A DNA stretch of 64,000 nucleotides, from NCBI RefSeq assembly GCF_000196455.1, contig NC_014614.1, forward strand, positions 2,437,001-2,501,000, read 5' to 3'. Origin of the DNA: Acetoanaerobium sticklandii (GTDB taxonomy: Bacteria; Bacillota; Clostridia; Peptostreptococcales; Filifactoraceae). Every line of letters begins with the position of its first letter. Positions within the stretch are counted from its first letter, which is position 1. This document shows positions 7,898 to 15,420 of the stretch, one piece after another. The notes under the pieces are model-generated. The model was not told the origin of the DNA. It did not search any database and saw only the letters and a list, made by a program, of their open reading frames with translations. Both the position numbers and the translations under genes were made by a program.

Positions 7898-9682
7898 CTA
7901 TATCACCTCCGTAATCGATGCGTATCTAGTAGCTAATTCATCAAAATACGAATCAATACGATAATGAAGATCGTCTATCAGCGACAAATCCTCATTTGGC
8001 ACTGTGTATTTCATTTTTATAACCTCATCAAAAATCTCTGGATTTCTGATTTCTGATAACGGCAGGTTTGCCTTTACAGCCGCAAGTGCTCTAGTATGAA
8101 GATGGTAGATTACCTTTAGCATCTCATACTGCTTGAGAATAGGCACAAAGGTATCATCCTTGTGCATTGCATTTTGCTGTAAAAATCCTCTTTTTATAAC
8201 CTTTGCAATCTCTAGTGTAAGCCTTTGGTCATCAGGAAGCACATCCTCACCTACTAGCTGAACTATAGAGTTAAGCTTTTCTTCCTCATGCAAGATAAAG
8301 AGCATCTTTTCTCTTATTTCCAGCACATCCTCGCTTACATTTTCATAGTACCAGTTGCGAAGAGATTTGCTATATCCACTATAGCTAGTAAGGTATCCTA
8401 TAGCAGGATAGTGCCTAGCATAAGCTAGTTTTCTATCTAGAGCTAAAAACGCATTTACGAAACGCTTTGTGTTTTCCGTTACAGGCTCTGAGAAATCTCC
8501 TCCAGGAGGCGATACAGCGCCGATAATAGTAACAGAGCCTTCTACTCCTGATAAGCTTCTTACAAAGCCTGCTCTTTCATAAAACTGAGCTAGTCTAGAA
8601 GGAAGATAAGCTGGATAGCCTTCCTCTGCTGGCATCTCTTCAAGACGTCCTGAAATCTCACGAAGAGCCTCAGCCCATCTAGATGTAGAGTCTGCCATTA
8701 TGGCAACATGGTACCCCATATCTCTAAAATACTCAGCCATAGTAATTCCTGTGTATATGCTCGCCTCTCTAGCCGCAACTGGCATGTTAGAGGTATTTGC
8801 AATTAATATAGTTCTCTCCATAAGCGGCTTTCCAGAGCGAGGGTCAATCAGCTTAGGAAAATCCTCTAGTACCTCAGTGATTTCATTTCCACGCTCCCCA
8901 CAGCCTATATAGACTATTATGTCTGCATCTGACCATTTTGCGAGCTGATGCTGAGTCATAGTTTTTCCTGTTCCAAAACCTCCAGGAAGAGCCGCAGTTC
9001 CTCCTTTTGCTATAGGAAAGAAAATATCAAGAACCCTTTGCCCAGTAATCAATAATCTATCTATAGCCATTCTTTCCTTTACAGGTCTTGCTTCTCTTAC
9101 TGGCCACACCTGATGAAGCTTAAGTGGATACATCCTATCGCTGCATGAAACAGTCGCAACTACCTCGTCTATAGTATATTGACCAGAAGGCTTCACATCT
9201 TTCAGATTTCCGCTTACTCCTGGTGGAATTAGCAATTTATGAACTATAAGAGAAGTCTCCTGAACTGTAGCATAGATTTCTCCACTTTCCACGTAATCAT
9301 CTTCTGATACTAGAATAGTTACATCCCAGAGCTTTTCCTTGTCCAAAGATAAAAGTCCTATTCCTTCTGCTATAAACCCACCTGATATTTTTTCTATAGC
9401 CTCAAGTGGACGCTGAATTCCATCAAATACATTCCCTATCATACCAGGTCCAAGAGTAAGAGATAGAGGATTGCCTGTTGAATATACGTTTTCTCCAGAT
9501 TTTAGTCCCTCGGTTTCTTCATAAACCTGAATAGTGCCTGTGTCCCCATCTAGAGAAATAACTTCGCCTAGAAGCTTCTTTTCTCCTACCATAACCATCT
9601 CTCTTACTTTAAATCCTGTCATGTTTTTTGCCCCTACAACAGGACCATTGACGGAAATGGTAATAGCTGTTTTTTCCATCAT
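7898..9682 (-). CDS. ntpA: V/A-type ATPase catalytic subunit A
   Basis: This is the catalytic ATPase subunit, 594 residues, with the Walker A motif GGFGTGKTMTQHQLAKW near residues 234-250, the non-homologous insert typical of A subunits (about residues 120-200), and the MADSTSRWAEALREISGRLEEMP signature. It overlaps the ntpE stop codon (ATGATG at 9677-9682). Together with B it forms the A3B3 head. Whether the complex works as a pump or a synthase cannot be told from the sequence. Confidence 0.97.
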   Translation of the reverse strand: MMEKTAITISVNGPVVGAKNMTGFKVREMVMVGEKKLLGEVISLDGDTGTIQVYEETEGLKSGENVYSTGNPLSLTLGPGMIGNVFDGIQRPLEAIEKISGGFIAEGIGLLSLDKEKLWDVTILVSEDDYVESGEIYATVQETSLIVHKLLIPPGVSGNLKDVKPSGQYTIDEVVATVSCSDRMYPLKLHQVWPVREARPVKERMAIDRLLITGQRVLDIFFPIAKGGTAALPGGFGTGKTMTQHQLAKWSDADIIVYIGCGERGNEITEVLEDFPKLIDPRSGKPLMERTILIANTSNMPVAAREASIYTGITMAEYFRDMGYHVAIMADSTSRWAEALREISGRLEEMPAEEGYPAYLPSRLAQFYERAGFVRSLSGVEGSVTIIGAVSPPGGDFSEPVTENTKRFVNAFLALDRKLAYARHYPAIGYLTSYSGYSKSLRNWYYENVSEDVLEIREKMLFILHEEEKLNSIVQLVGEDVLPDDQRLTLEIAKVIKRGFLQQNAMHKDDTFVPILKQYEMLKVIYHLHTRALAAVKANLPLSEIRNPEIFDEVIKMKYTVPNEDLSLIDDLHYRIDSYFDELATRYASITEVI

Positions 9683-10308
9683 AGAGTCTCACCTCTTCTT
9701 ATCGCATCGTGAAGCATCTGCCCTAGGTCTTCCCTTTTTAGATATAGAGCCTCTGCAAAGGTTTTGTTAAGCCTGATAGTCTGTCTTTCGTTTTCTAGTA
9801 CAAAGCCTCCTATATAATTAAGCTCTGCTTCAATTATTGTGTAATTTTCAAACCCTGCTTTTTTAAGAGCTGACTCTGCCGCTTCCTTTGCTTTATTAAA
9901 GTTAGTCGGTGGTATGGAAACATAGATATGCTCCTCGCTTAAAAAAGCCTCAAGAGAAGTAAGCATAGTAGCTTCTATATGCTCCTTATACTTATCTGTC
10001 TGCATGAAATCTCTTATCTTGTCTTCTATCTTTGCAAGCAAGTCTCTTAATATTTCCTCGTTCTTCTTTAGATACAGCTTTCTCTCTTGCTGAATCATAG
10101 TAGAAATCGCTTCTGATTTTTGTCTTTTAATTCTTTCTATCGCAGCTTTTTTAGTACGGTTTGCATTTGACTCTAAAACCTGCTTTTCCTTTTCCAAAAA
10201 TTCTTTTATCTCATCATCTTTATTTAATATCTGCTCATCTATCTCTTTTTGAACCTTCTCATCTACTAGTTTTTTAAACAAACTCAGTTTTTGTTCTAAG
10301 GTTACCAT
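9679..10308 (-). CDS. ntpE: V/A-type ATPase subunit E (peripheral stalk)
   Basis: The 209-residue protein has a long charged N-terminal helix (residues 1 to about 100, rich in K/E/R) and a C-terminal globular part containing NYIGGFVLENERQTIRLNKT, the usual layout of stator subunit E. It pairs with the small coiled-coil subunit encoded first in the operon. The ATG has GAGGTGATTAA upstream and the gene overlaps ntpA by 4 bases. Confidence 0.92.
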   Translation of the reverse strand: MVTLEQKLSLFKKLVDEKVQKEIDEQILNKDDEIKEFLEKEKQVLESNANRTKKAAIERIKRQKSEAISTMIQQERKLYLKKNEEILRDLLAKIEDKIRDFMQTDKYKEHIEATMLTSLEAFLSEEHIYVSIPPTNFNKAKEAAESALKKAGFENYTIIEAELNYIGGFVLENERQTIRLNKTFAEALYLKREDLGQMLHDAIRRGETL

Positions 10309-10318
10309 TTAATCACCT

Positions 10319-10630
10319 CTATATTTTTATACCTACGGATTCGTTGATGTGCTTAGTAATATAATTTGCATCTCTTCTTTGTCCATGGCGATCTGGAATT
10401 TCAACTATCAAAGGATATTTCCTATGAAGCTTAAGGGACATAACTTCCTTTTCGACTTTTTCAAGAATAAGCTCAGTAAGGATTAATATTCCTATACTAG
10501 AATCATCTAGAGCCTGCTTCATAGCTTCTAAAATTTCTTCTCTTTCATGCACGATAACTCCGTTTATACCTGCTAGTCTCATAGCTACATAGGTATCCCT
10601 GTTATCACTGATGAGGAAGGATTTCATCAT
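10319..10630 (-). CDS. V/A-type ATPase subunit F (central stalk)
   Basis: A 103-residue Rossmann-like protein that binds subunit D in the rotor and modulates activity. It starts with the family pattern FLISDNRDTYVAMRLAGI and contains GILILTELILEKV and KYPLIVEIPDRHG. Two adjacent ATGs are possible starts (10630 or 10627). It lies between the proteolipid gene and ntpE. In Enterococcus hirae nomenclature this is NtpG, whereas many annotators call it AtpF, so I give no symbol. Confidence 0.9.
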   Translation of the reverse strand: MMKSFLISDNRDTYVAMRLAGINGVIVHEREEILEAMKQALDDSSIGILILTELILEKVEKEVMSLKLHRKYPLIVEIPDRHGQRRDANYITKHINESVGIKI

Positions 10631-10642
10631 AACTATCCACTC

Positions 10643-11065
10643 CTAAAGTCTTCCTAAAATCAAAATAGAAATAATAAGTCCATAAATAGCGATACCTTCT
10701 GCTAGACCTACGAAAATAAGTGTCTTACCAAGAATTTTTTCATCCTCAGATACAGCCCCTAGAGCTGATGAACCAACCGCTCCAACTGCATATCCCGCTC
10801 CTATAGTAGCCATCCCTGTAGATAAAGCTGCTGCTATATAGCCTAGCCCTGAACTACTAGTTGCGGCACCCTCTGTCGCTGCAAACACTAAATCAGGAAC
10901 CATTAATAAAATAGCCATAGCTGCAAGAGGAGCAAATCCTGTGATATTTGCTATAAGGAGTTTCTTTAAGCTTCCTGAGCTTTGCTCGTTTTTGACATAT
11001 AGCTTAACTCCAAAAGCGATGGTAGACATAACAAATAAAATCATAAGTGCAAGTATTATTTTCAT
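10643..11065 (-). CDS. ntpK: V/A-type ATPase proteolipid subunit K (rotor ring)
   Basis: A 140-residue membrane protein with four hydrophobic segments (about 1-25, 35-62, 70-97, 108-138). The last two form the conserved hairpin, ending in LIFVGLAEGIAIYGLIIS, whose Glu is the ion-carrying carboxylate. The first two segments do not look like a second copy of that hairpin and carry no such carboxylate. No Gln is seen in the third segment and the Glu is followed by Gly, so the classical Q...ES/T sodium signature of F-type c rings is absent. The start overlaps the ntpI stop by 4 bases. Confidence 0.92.
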   Translation of the reverse strand: MKIILALMILFVMSTIAFGVKLYVKNEQSSGSLKKLLIANITGFAPLAAMAILLMVPDLVFAATEGAATSSSGLGYIAAALSTGMATIGAGYAVGAVGSSALGAVSEDEKILGKTLIFVGLAEGIAIYGLIISILILGRL

Positions 11066-13041
11066 TTTCTTTCCTCCGTTTCTAAATTTAACTTAAATGG
11101 AGAATAGGCTATCCCGTCTCCTGTATAGTATTTGCTAAATAATTCATAATACTCTAATCTTAAGCCTTGAATGAAAACTATTAGGCCTTCAAGTCCTATA
11201 ATAATTATGTTTCCTACAATGAGTATAACAGCTCCTATGGCTCTGTTATTACTGAGATTTGCCATAGTTGTAAATGCTAAAAACAGTCCAACGTGGTTTA
11301 ACGCAAAGGCTCCTACTCTGATAAAGGATATCGTGTTAGAAAGAAGACTAAGTAGGGTCTCCACTAAATCAAAGCCACCCTCGATATAATATTCCTTCTT
11401 GCCTTCATGATATACAGCAGGCTGCCTAAACAATAACGCTGTAAGTGGCTTTTTAAATAACATCATAGCTAGAAGCACTATTCCCACTATTATAAGCATG
11501 CTAATTGGAATGATTTTGTCAGATAATACAAGCTCCAAAACCCCAACTAAAAGCACTACATAAAATAAAAGTCCTACAATACCATTTCTGCCAAATACTC
11601 CCTGTTCATATTCCTTGATTTTGAGCATATTGCTAATTGATATTCCAAAACTGATAAGAAGTAGCACTACTCCAAATACTATGGATGAATAAAGTACAAA
11701 ATCTATATTTTCTATAGGATGTACTAAAAGTGCTGGCAGATATTCCTCAAATCCAAACACGCTTCCATACATAAAGCCAAAGAATACAGAGCTAAGTCCT
11801 ATTCTCAGCATAATTTCTCCAGGAGTCTTAAGCGATTCCTTTTTCCTAATCATCCAACCAGCTAAAAACAATATTGCTCCCTGCCCTACATCTCCAAACA
11901 TAGCACCGAATAATATCAAATAAGTCATTCCTAAAAATATGGTAGGGTCCATTTCTTTATAGTTTGGAACTCCGTAGAGGTTTACTAAAAGCTCAAAAGG
12001 CTTTAGTATCCAGCTGTTTTTTAGCTTTGTAGGCGGAACCACTCTTTTGGGAACAGCATCCACCTCTGAAAATACAACGATTACTCTAGAACATACCTCT
12101 TCTAGTTTTTGCTTTATTTTCTCAGTTTCCACTTCTGGAATCCATCCAGAAAAATAAAAGAAATGCTCTGAAATAGCTGCATGATCCTTCAAATTTTCTA
12201 TACGTTCTTCCAATAATACTCTCGAATAAATTCTGTCTACTCTATCCTCATAGTCTTTCTTAAGTTGCATGATTTGATTTTTTAAATCCTCAATATCTAG
12301 CTTCACATCCATAATAACATCTTGGATTTTTTGATAAATCTCACTAGGAACTCCTTCAAACTGTGCAGGTAGAGGAATTTCTTTGAAATTAAGGGATTTT
12401 AAAATCCTTTCAGCTTCATATTCTAGCTGGGCAGGAGAAAAAATCAGATATGCTTCTCCATCTACAGAGCTTCCTATATGAAGTACAATAGCCGAGATGT
12501 TCTCATAGTTGTTTCTTAGCTTTAGTCTCTTGTCTTTTGTAAGCGTCCCTATATGATAGTTAAAATGCTTCATCCTAGAAAGAGCACATACATCTATATT
12601 GATATCCTTGAGATACTCTATGCTCTCAAGAAAATCCTCATATCTGTGAAGCGTTTCTTCTCTTTCAGTTAATTTATCCTGAATAGGAGCAACCTTCCTA
12701 GTTATACTATCAAGCTCAGCTACTGCATCCTCAATATCTCGCTTCCTATCTAGATCCGTTTTAGGCTCTAGTATCATATCGAGGGCATTTGCCAGATAAC
12801 TTAGCTTATCCTGATAGGTCTTGTAACTGCTCTTATTAGCCTTATATTTGACTATAGTTCCCATATCAGCAATGGAATCTAGATGTTCTTCTAATACCGC
12901 TAGGGTAAAATTAGAATCCTGAATTTCCTTTACCGCATTTTTAATATGGATTTTTTCTATCAGGACTATTTCTTGAAGCAAATCATGCATGTCATCTAAA
13001 GGAGCGACAAGGTTCATCATTTGCATCTTTTCAACTGCCAC
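11062..13041 (-). CDS. ntpI: V/A-type ATPase membrane subunit I (a subunit)
   Basis: The 659-residue stator subunit has a cytoplasmic coiled-coil half (residues 1 to about 340) and a membrane half with seven or eight hydrophobic segments. It provides the ion half-channels facing the K ring. Landmarks are FGAMFGDVGQGAILF, MLRIGLSSVFFGFMYGSVFGFEEY and LLSNTISFIRVGAFALNHVGL, the last holding the essential Arg. The start is GTG (13039-13041) with GAAGGTGAG upstream. Confidence 0.95.
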   Translation of the reverse strand: MAVEKMQMMNLVAPLDDMHDLLQEIVLIEKIHIKNAVKEIQDSNFTLAVLEEHLDSIADMGTIVKYKANKSSYKTYQDKLSYLANALDMILEPKTDLDRKRDIEDAVAELDSITRKVAPIQDKLTEREETLHRYEDFLESIEYLKDINIDVCALSRMKHFNYHIGTLTKDKRLKLRNNYENISAIVLHIGSSVDGEAYLIFSPAQLEYEAERILKSLNFKEIPLPAQFEGVPSEIYQKIQDVIMDVKLDIEDLKNQIMQLKKDYEDRVDRIYSRVLLEERIENLKDHAAISEHFFYFSGWIPEVETEKIKQKLEEVCSRVIVVFSEVDAVPKRVVPPTKLKNSWILKPFELLVNLYGVPNYKEMDPTIFLGMTYLILFGAMFGDVGQGAILFLAGWMIRKKESLKTPGEIMLRIGLSSVFFGFMYGSVFGFEEYLPALLVHPIENIDFVLYSSIVFGVVLLLISFGISISNMLKIKEYEQGVFGRNGIVGLLFYVVLLVGVLELVLSDKIIPISMLIIVGIVLLAMMLFKKPLTALLFRQPAVYHEGKKEYYIEGGFDLVETLLSLLSNTISFIRVGAFALNHVGLFLAFTTMANLSNNRAIGAVILIVGNIIIIGLEGLIVFIQGLRLEYYELFSKYYTGDGIAYSPFKLNLETEERK

Positions 13042-13083
13042 GTACTCACCTTCTTTTTTTTCATATTTATCTAAGCAAGGGAT

Positions 13084-14124
13084 TTAATCAAAATTTCTAA
13101 TCAAAAAGTCCTTCATAGCCTCAACAGGCATATCATATCTTATCCCCTCTATTATCGTTATGATATCTCTGATTTCATACTCCAAAAAGTGAAGCACCGA
13201 GGTTAGCTTTGCAATATTCATTCGGTTTTCTCTGTTTGCTTTTTTGAACATATCATAAAGATATTGGTAGATTTTCCGTTCTATATATATATCCTTCATA
13301 GCAACTATCTTTGGATAAGTGTATTTCGCAGAGGATATTACAGCTTCTACAGGATCTTCTTGATATACTATGTCTTTTAGCTGAGAAAACTTATATCTGA
13401 TGCCGCCTGGCAAAGTATAGTTCAAAATTTCCTCAGGTGATAGACCGTAATATTTGTGTGCTCTATATAGCCACTGTAGATTTATAAGGTCAATATTTAT
13501 ACCTATAAGCTCTTCCAAAATCTTTCTGTCTTCATTTGATAAACTCTTAGACTTCTTAAGTAGATTCTTAAAATACACAAAGTCTAAGTTCATCTCTGCG
13601 TGGAATTCTCTTACCGCTAAATCCTCTTGAGTTATACTTCTAAAAGCTTCCTCATAAATAGTTCCTCTTAGCAGAGCTACCATATCCTCTATACTAGACA
13701 CGCTAAGTAACTGCTCGTAATCTAAATGAGAGAACTTTTTAGAGTGAATAAATAGTGGGTCTAGTGACCTTACATCCTCGTTCCTACTTATAGCCCTTAG
13801 AATTAACTTCAAATCCTCTACCTCGTAGCGAATTAGTAATGCCTTCATAAGCTCTTTGTAATTGTGACTCGTAAAATGAGCTATCTTTTCTGTTATTTCA
13901 ATTACCTTTTTGCTGAGCAGAAGATTAAGATCCCCTCTATGTACATCATCTGGGTCTACATCAGCTAGAAGATTTCCATAGTGGGTATTTTCCTTAAGAT
14001 ACCTAGCAACCTCTGTAACCTTTTCTTTATGAAGCAGAGCTTCATAATCATCTTCTTGAAGAAACCTGCCTGAAATAGCATCTAGCTTTGTGCTCAGCGC
14101 AGCAAATCTAGCCACATTACCCAT
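13084..14124 (-). CDS. ntpC: V/A-type ATPase subunit C (d-type connector)
   Basis: A 346-residue soluble, mostly helical protein that caps the membrane ring and links it to the central stalk. Family-like sequences are ARFAALSTKLDAISGRFL at the start and LKLILRAISRNEDV in the middle. The ATG lies two bases after the preceding stop with GGAGGGATAG as the ribosome binding site, so it is coupled to the first gene of the operon. Confidence 0.9.
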   Translation of the reverse strand: MGNVARFAALSTKLDAISGRFLQEDDYEALLHKEKVTEVARYLKENTHYGNLLADVDPDDVHRGDLNLLLSKKVIEITEKIAHFTSHNYKELMKALLIRYEVEDLKLILRAISRNEDVRSLDPLFIHSKKFSHLDYEQLLSVSSIEDMVALLRGTIYEEAFRSITQEDLAVREFHAEMNLDFVYFKNLLKKSKSLSNEDRKILEELIGINIDLINLQWLYRAHKYYGLSPEEILNYTLPGGIRYKFSQLKDIVYQEDPVEAVISSAKYTYPKIVAMKDIYIERKIYQYLYDMFKKANRENRMNIAKLTSVLHFLEYEIRDIITIIEGIRYDMPVEAMKDFLIRNFD

Positions 14125-14126
14125 TA

Positions 14127-14447
14127 CTATCCCTCCAGACTTCTTATCACTATCTCAAAAGCATCATCAGCCAAACTCTCTGAAATTTCTTTGTATCTAG
14201 CTTCTAGTTGTTCGAGCTTTTTTGATGATTCTGATTTAATCTTTTCGGATTCCTTGTCAATCTCATTTTGAGCTGACAGCTTTGCGCTTTCAATCTCTTG
14301 CTTCATGCCCAAGCTTATGTCATCCTTCAATTTTTTTAGCAAGGCTTTTTTTTGGTTTTCCTTTTCCTCAAGTACCTGCTTTGTTCTTTCTTGCTTTTCT
14401 ATAGCTTCCTTATCAATCTGAAGAATATTCTTGATGATTTCCTCCAT
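14127..14447 (-). CDS. V/A-type ATPase small stalk subunit (G/H-type coiled coil)
   Basis: A 106-residue, highly charged protein that is almost entirely predicted coiled coil (repeated K/E/Q with few hydrophobics). It is the usual first gene of clostridial V-ATPase operons and the partner of subunit E in the peripheral stalk. The frame is open six codons earlier, but GGAGGTGAAGTC sits just before MEEIIKNIL, so I start there. It heads the nine-gene operon; a TATAAT lies about 50 bases upstream at 14495-14500. Confidence 0.82.
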   Translation of the reverse strand: MEEIIKNILQIDKEAIEKQERTKQVLEEKENQKKALLKKLKDDISLGMKQEIESAKLSAQNEIDKESEKIKSESSKKLEQLEARYKEISESLADDAFEIVIRSLEG

Positions 14448-14494
14448 GACTTCACCTCCTAGCAAATATTTAGCAAAAAAGACTGAACTTCTTC

Positions 14495-14500
14495 ATTATA
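14495..14500 (-). promoter_or_regulatory. Possible -10 element of the V-ATPase operon
   Basis: The minus strand reads TATAAT about 48 bases before the first ATPase start. No good -35 is seen at 16-18 bases (the best are TTTAGG-like), so the promoter assignment is weak. Confidence 0.35.
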
Positions 14501-14706
14501 TACCCTTTATCGTGCGACCTAAAATTTGAAAGAACCTCTAATTCTTGATAAAACTTGATTCTATACCTGATTTAGTCATTTTATCTGACTTAATCTCAGT
14601 TTAGCTCAAATTATCTTAAAAATTCGAAAAATAACGTATAAACTTCATAAATACTAGCCAATAAAATATTAAAATTCATATAAATTTACTTTTATTGACA
14701 ACTATA

Positions 14707-14793
14707 AAATCCACAGCAATGTGGATACATTTCTGTGGATAATGTGGATAAGTTTGTGCATAACCTCTAATAACTGTATTTTTTTGTGGATAA
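14707..14793. other. Cluster of DnaA boxes in a non-coding AT-rich stretch
   Basis: The plus strand holds TGTGGATAA (reverse complement of the consensus TTATCCACA) at 14734-14742, 14743-14751 and 14785-14793, and one-mismatch copies TGTGGATAC at 14720-14728 and TGTGCATAA at 14755-14763. A further partial box in the other orientation, AAATCCACA, is at 14707-14715 and forms a 7-bp inverted repeat with the first. The flanking 14500-14700 and 14800-14940 are very AT-rich. No dnaA, dnaN, rpmH or rnpA gene is in the window, so this is more likely a DnaA-titrating cluster than oriC, though an origin is not excluded. The stretch 14448-14913 has no other feature that I can support apart from the weak -10 at 14495-14500. 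Confidence 0.75.
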
Positions 14794-14913
14794 AACCTGT
14801 ATTATTAGCTTTATCTTAAATAGCTACTTATATATATAAATTTATAAAGCAAATATGTTCTTCAATATTTCTTCCAATAAGATATTTAAGTTGTGTTAAA
14901 TAATACTTTGTAT

Positions 14914-14945
14914 AAAAAAAGAAGATACATATAATATATATCTTC
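14914..14945 (-). terminator. Rho-independent terminator of the structured RNA gene
   Basis: The minus strand reads GAAGATA, an AT-rich loop, TATCTTC, then seven T. The T-run is only on this strand, which fixes the direction of the RNA gene at 14946-15156. Confidence 0.85.
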
Positions 14946-15156
14946 GTTTCGTTTCTCAGACTGACCTGGTCTTTGCCCCCACACTCGCCTGCTGGGGATT
15001 TTGCTCGGGATCGCCTCACTACTGACCCTCTCGATTTTCTCGGCAGGACTTACCTCTAAGATGCGCCATGCTCACTATATCATTTTTGTACAGCTTACGT
15101 GGGTCCTTTTGCCCGCATCTGGCTTGGACTTGCAACCACAGACTCTGAGAAATACA
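14946..15156 (-). ncRNA. Independently transcribed structured RNA, possibly raiA-motif RNA
   Basis: The stretch has no plausible protein, is markedly richer in GC than its surroundings, and has its own promoter and terminator. Its ends pair exactly: TTTCTCAGA (minus strand, 15152-15144) with TCTGAGAAA (14960-14952), closing a domain of about 201 nt. Inside, AGATGCG pairs with CGCATCT, CCTGC with GCAGG, and GGGTC with GATCC, giving a branched fold. I see no SRP GGAAGGA core, no tmRNA tRNA-like end, no RNase P core, and it is not the single long rod of 6S RNA. Size, architecture and the hpf/raiA gene 9 kb downstream make the raiA motif my best guess. The existence of an RNA is much surer than its name. 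Confidence 0.72.
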
Positions 15157-15162
15157 ATAAAT

Positions 15163-15191
15163 AGTCTAACAGATTATTTATAAAGTGTCTA
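15163..15191 (-). promoter_or_regulatory. Promoter of the structured RNA gene
   Basis: The minus strand has a -35 TAGACA, 17 bases, then a -10 TAGACT. Transcription would begin near 15156, a few bases before the 5' arm of the closing stem. It starts just after the stop of the small protein gene at 15200. Confidence 0.6.
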
Positions 15192-15199
15192 GAAATATT

Positions 15200-15400
15200 T
15201 TACATTTCCATCTCTTCAAGAGGCTTCATAGAATTATCTAACTCTTTGAATTCAGCCATAACCTCATTATAAAGGTCTCTGAGTTCCTTGCCCATTTCTT
15301 CATCTAAAAGTACAACTTCAAAATAATTGATAGAACGCTTGAGTGCGTGTAGGTATGTCTTTAATTTATCTCTTCTTGAAAGCAAATCTTTCAAAAGCAT
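15200..15400 (-). CDS. Small helical protein of unknown function
   Basis: A 66-residue charged protein, predicted as two helices (LLKDLLSRRDKLKTYLHALK and an acidic ELRDLYNEVMAEFKELD segment), with no Cys, no signal peptide and no membrane segment. A strong ribosome binding site (GAAGGAGGTTATT) precedes the ATG and it follows the kinase gene by 20 bases, so it is probably cotranscribed. I do not recognise it. A partner or regulator of the upstream kinase is a guess from position only. Confidence 0.7.
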   Translation of the reverse strand: MLLKDLLSRRDKLKTYLHALKRSINYFEVVLLDEEMGKELRDLYNEVMAEFKELDNSMKPLEEMEM

Positions 15401-15420
15401 AATAACCTCCTTCTAAAAAA

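Noticed and set aside
14707..14793. Interpretation as the chromosomal origin oriC
   Set aside because: DnaA boxes are clear, but no dnaA, dnaN, recF, gyr, rpmH or rnpA gene is in the window and no clear DnaA-trio plus unwinding element was identified. Kept as a DnaA-box cluster only.
14946..15156. 6S RNA, SRP RNA, tmRNA or RNase P RNA for the structured RNA
   Set aside because: The SRP GGAAGGA core, tRNA-like ends and RNase P conserved regions are absent, and the branched pairing does not fit the 6S rod.
14828..15183. Small open frames on both strands (63 aa minus at 14828-15019; 60 aa plus at 15001-15183)
   Set aside because: They overlap the structured RNA gene, lack ribosome binding sites and have no plausible protein composition.
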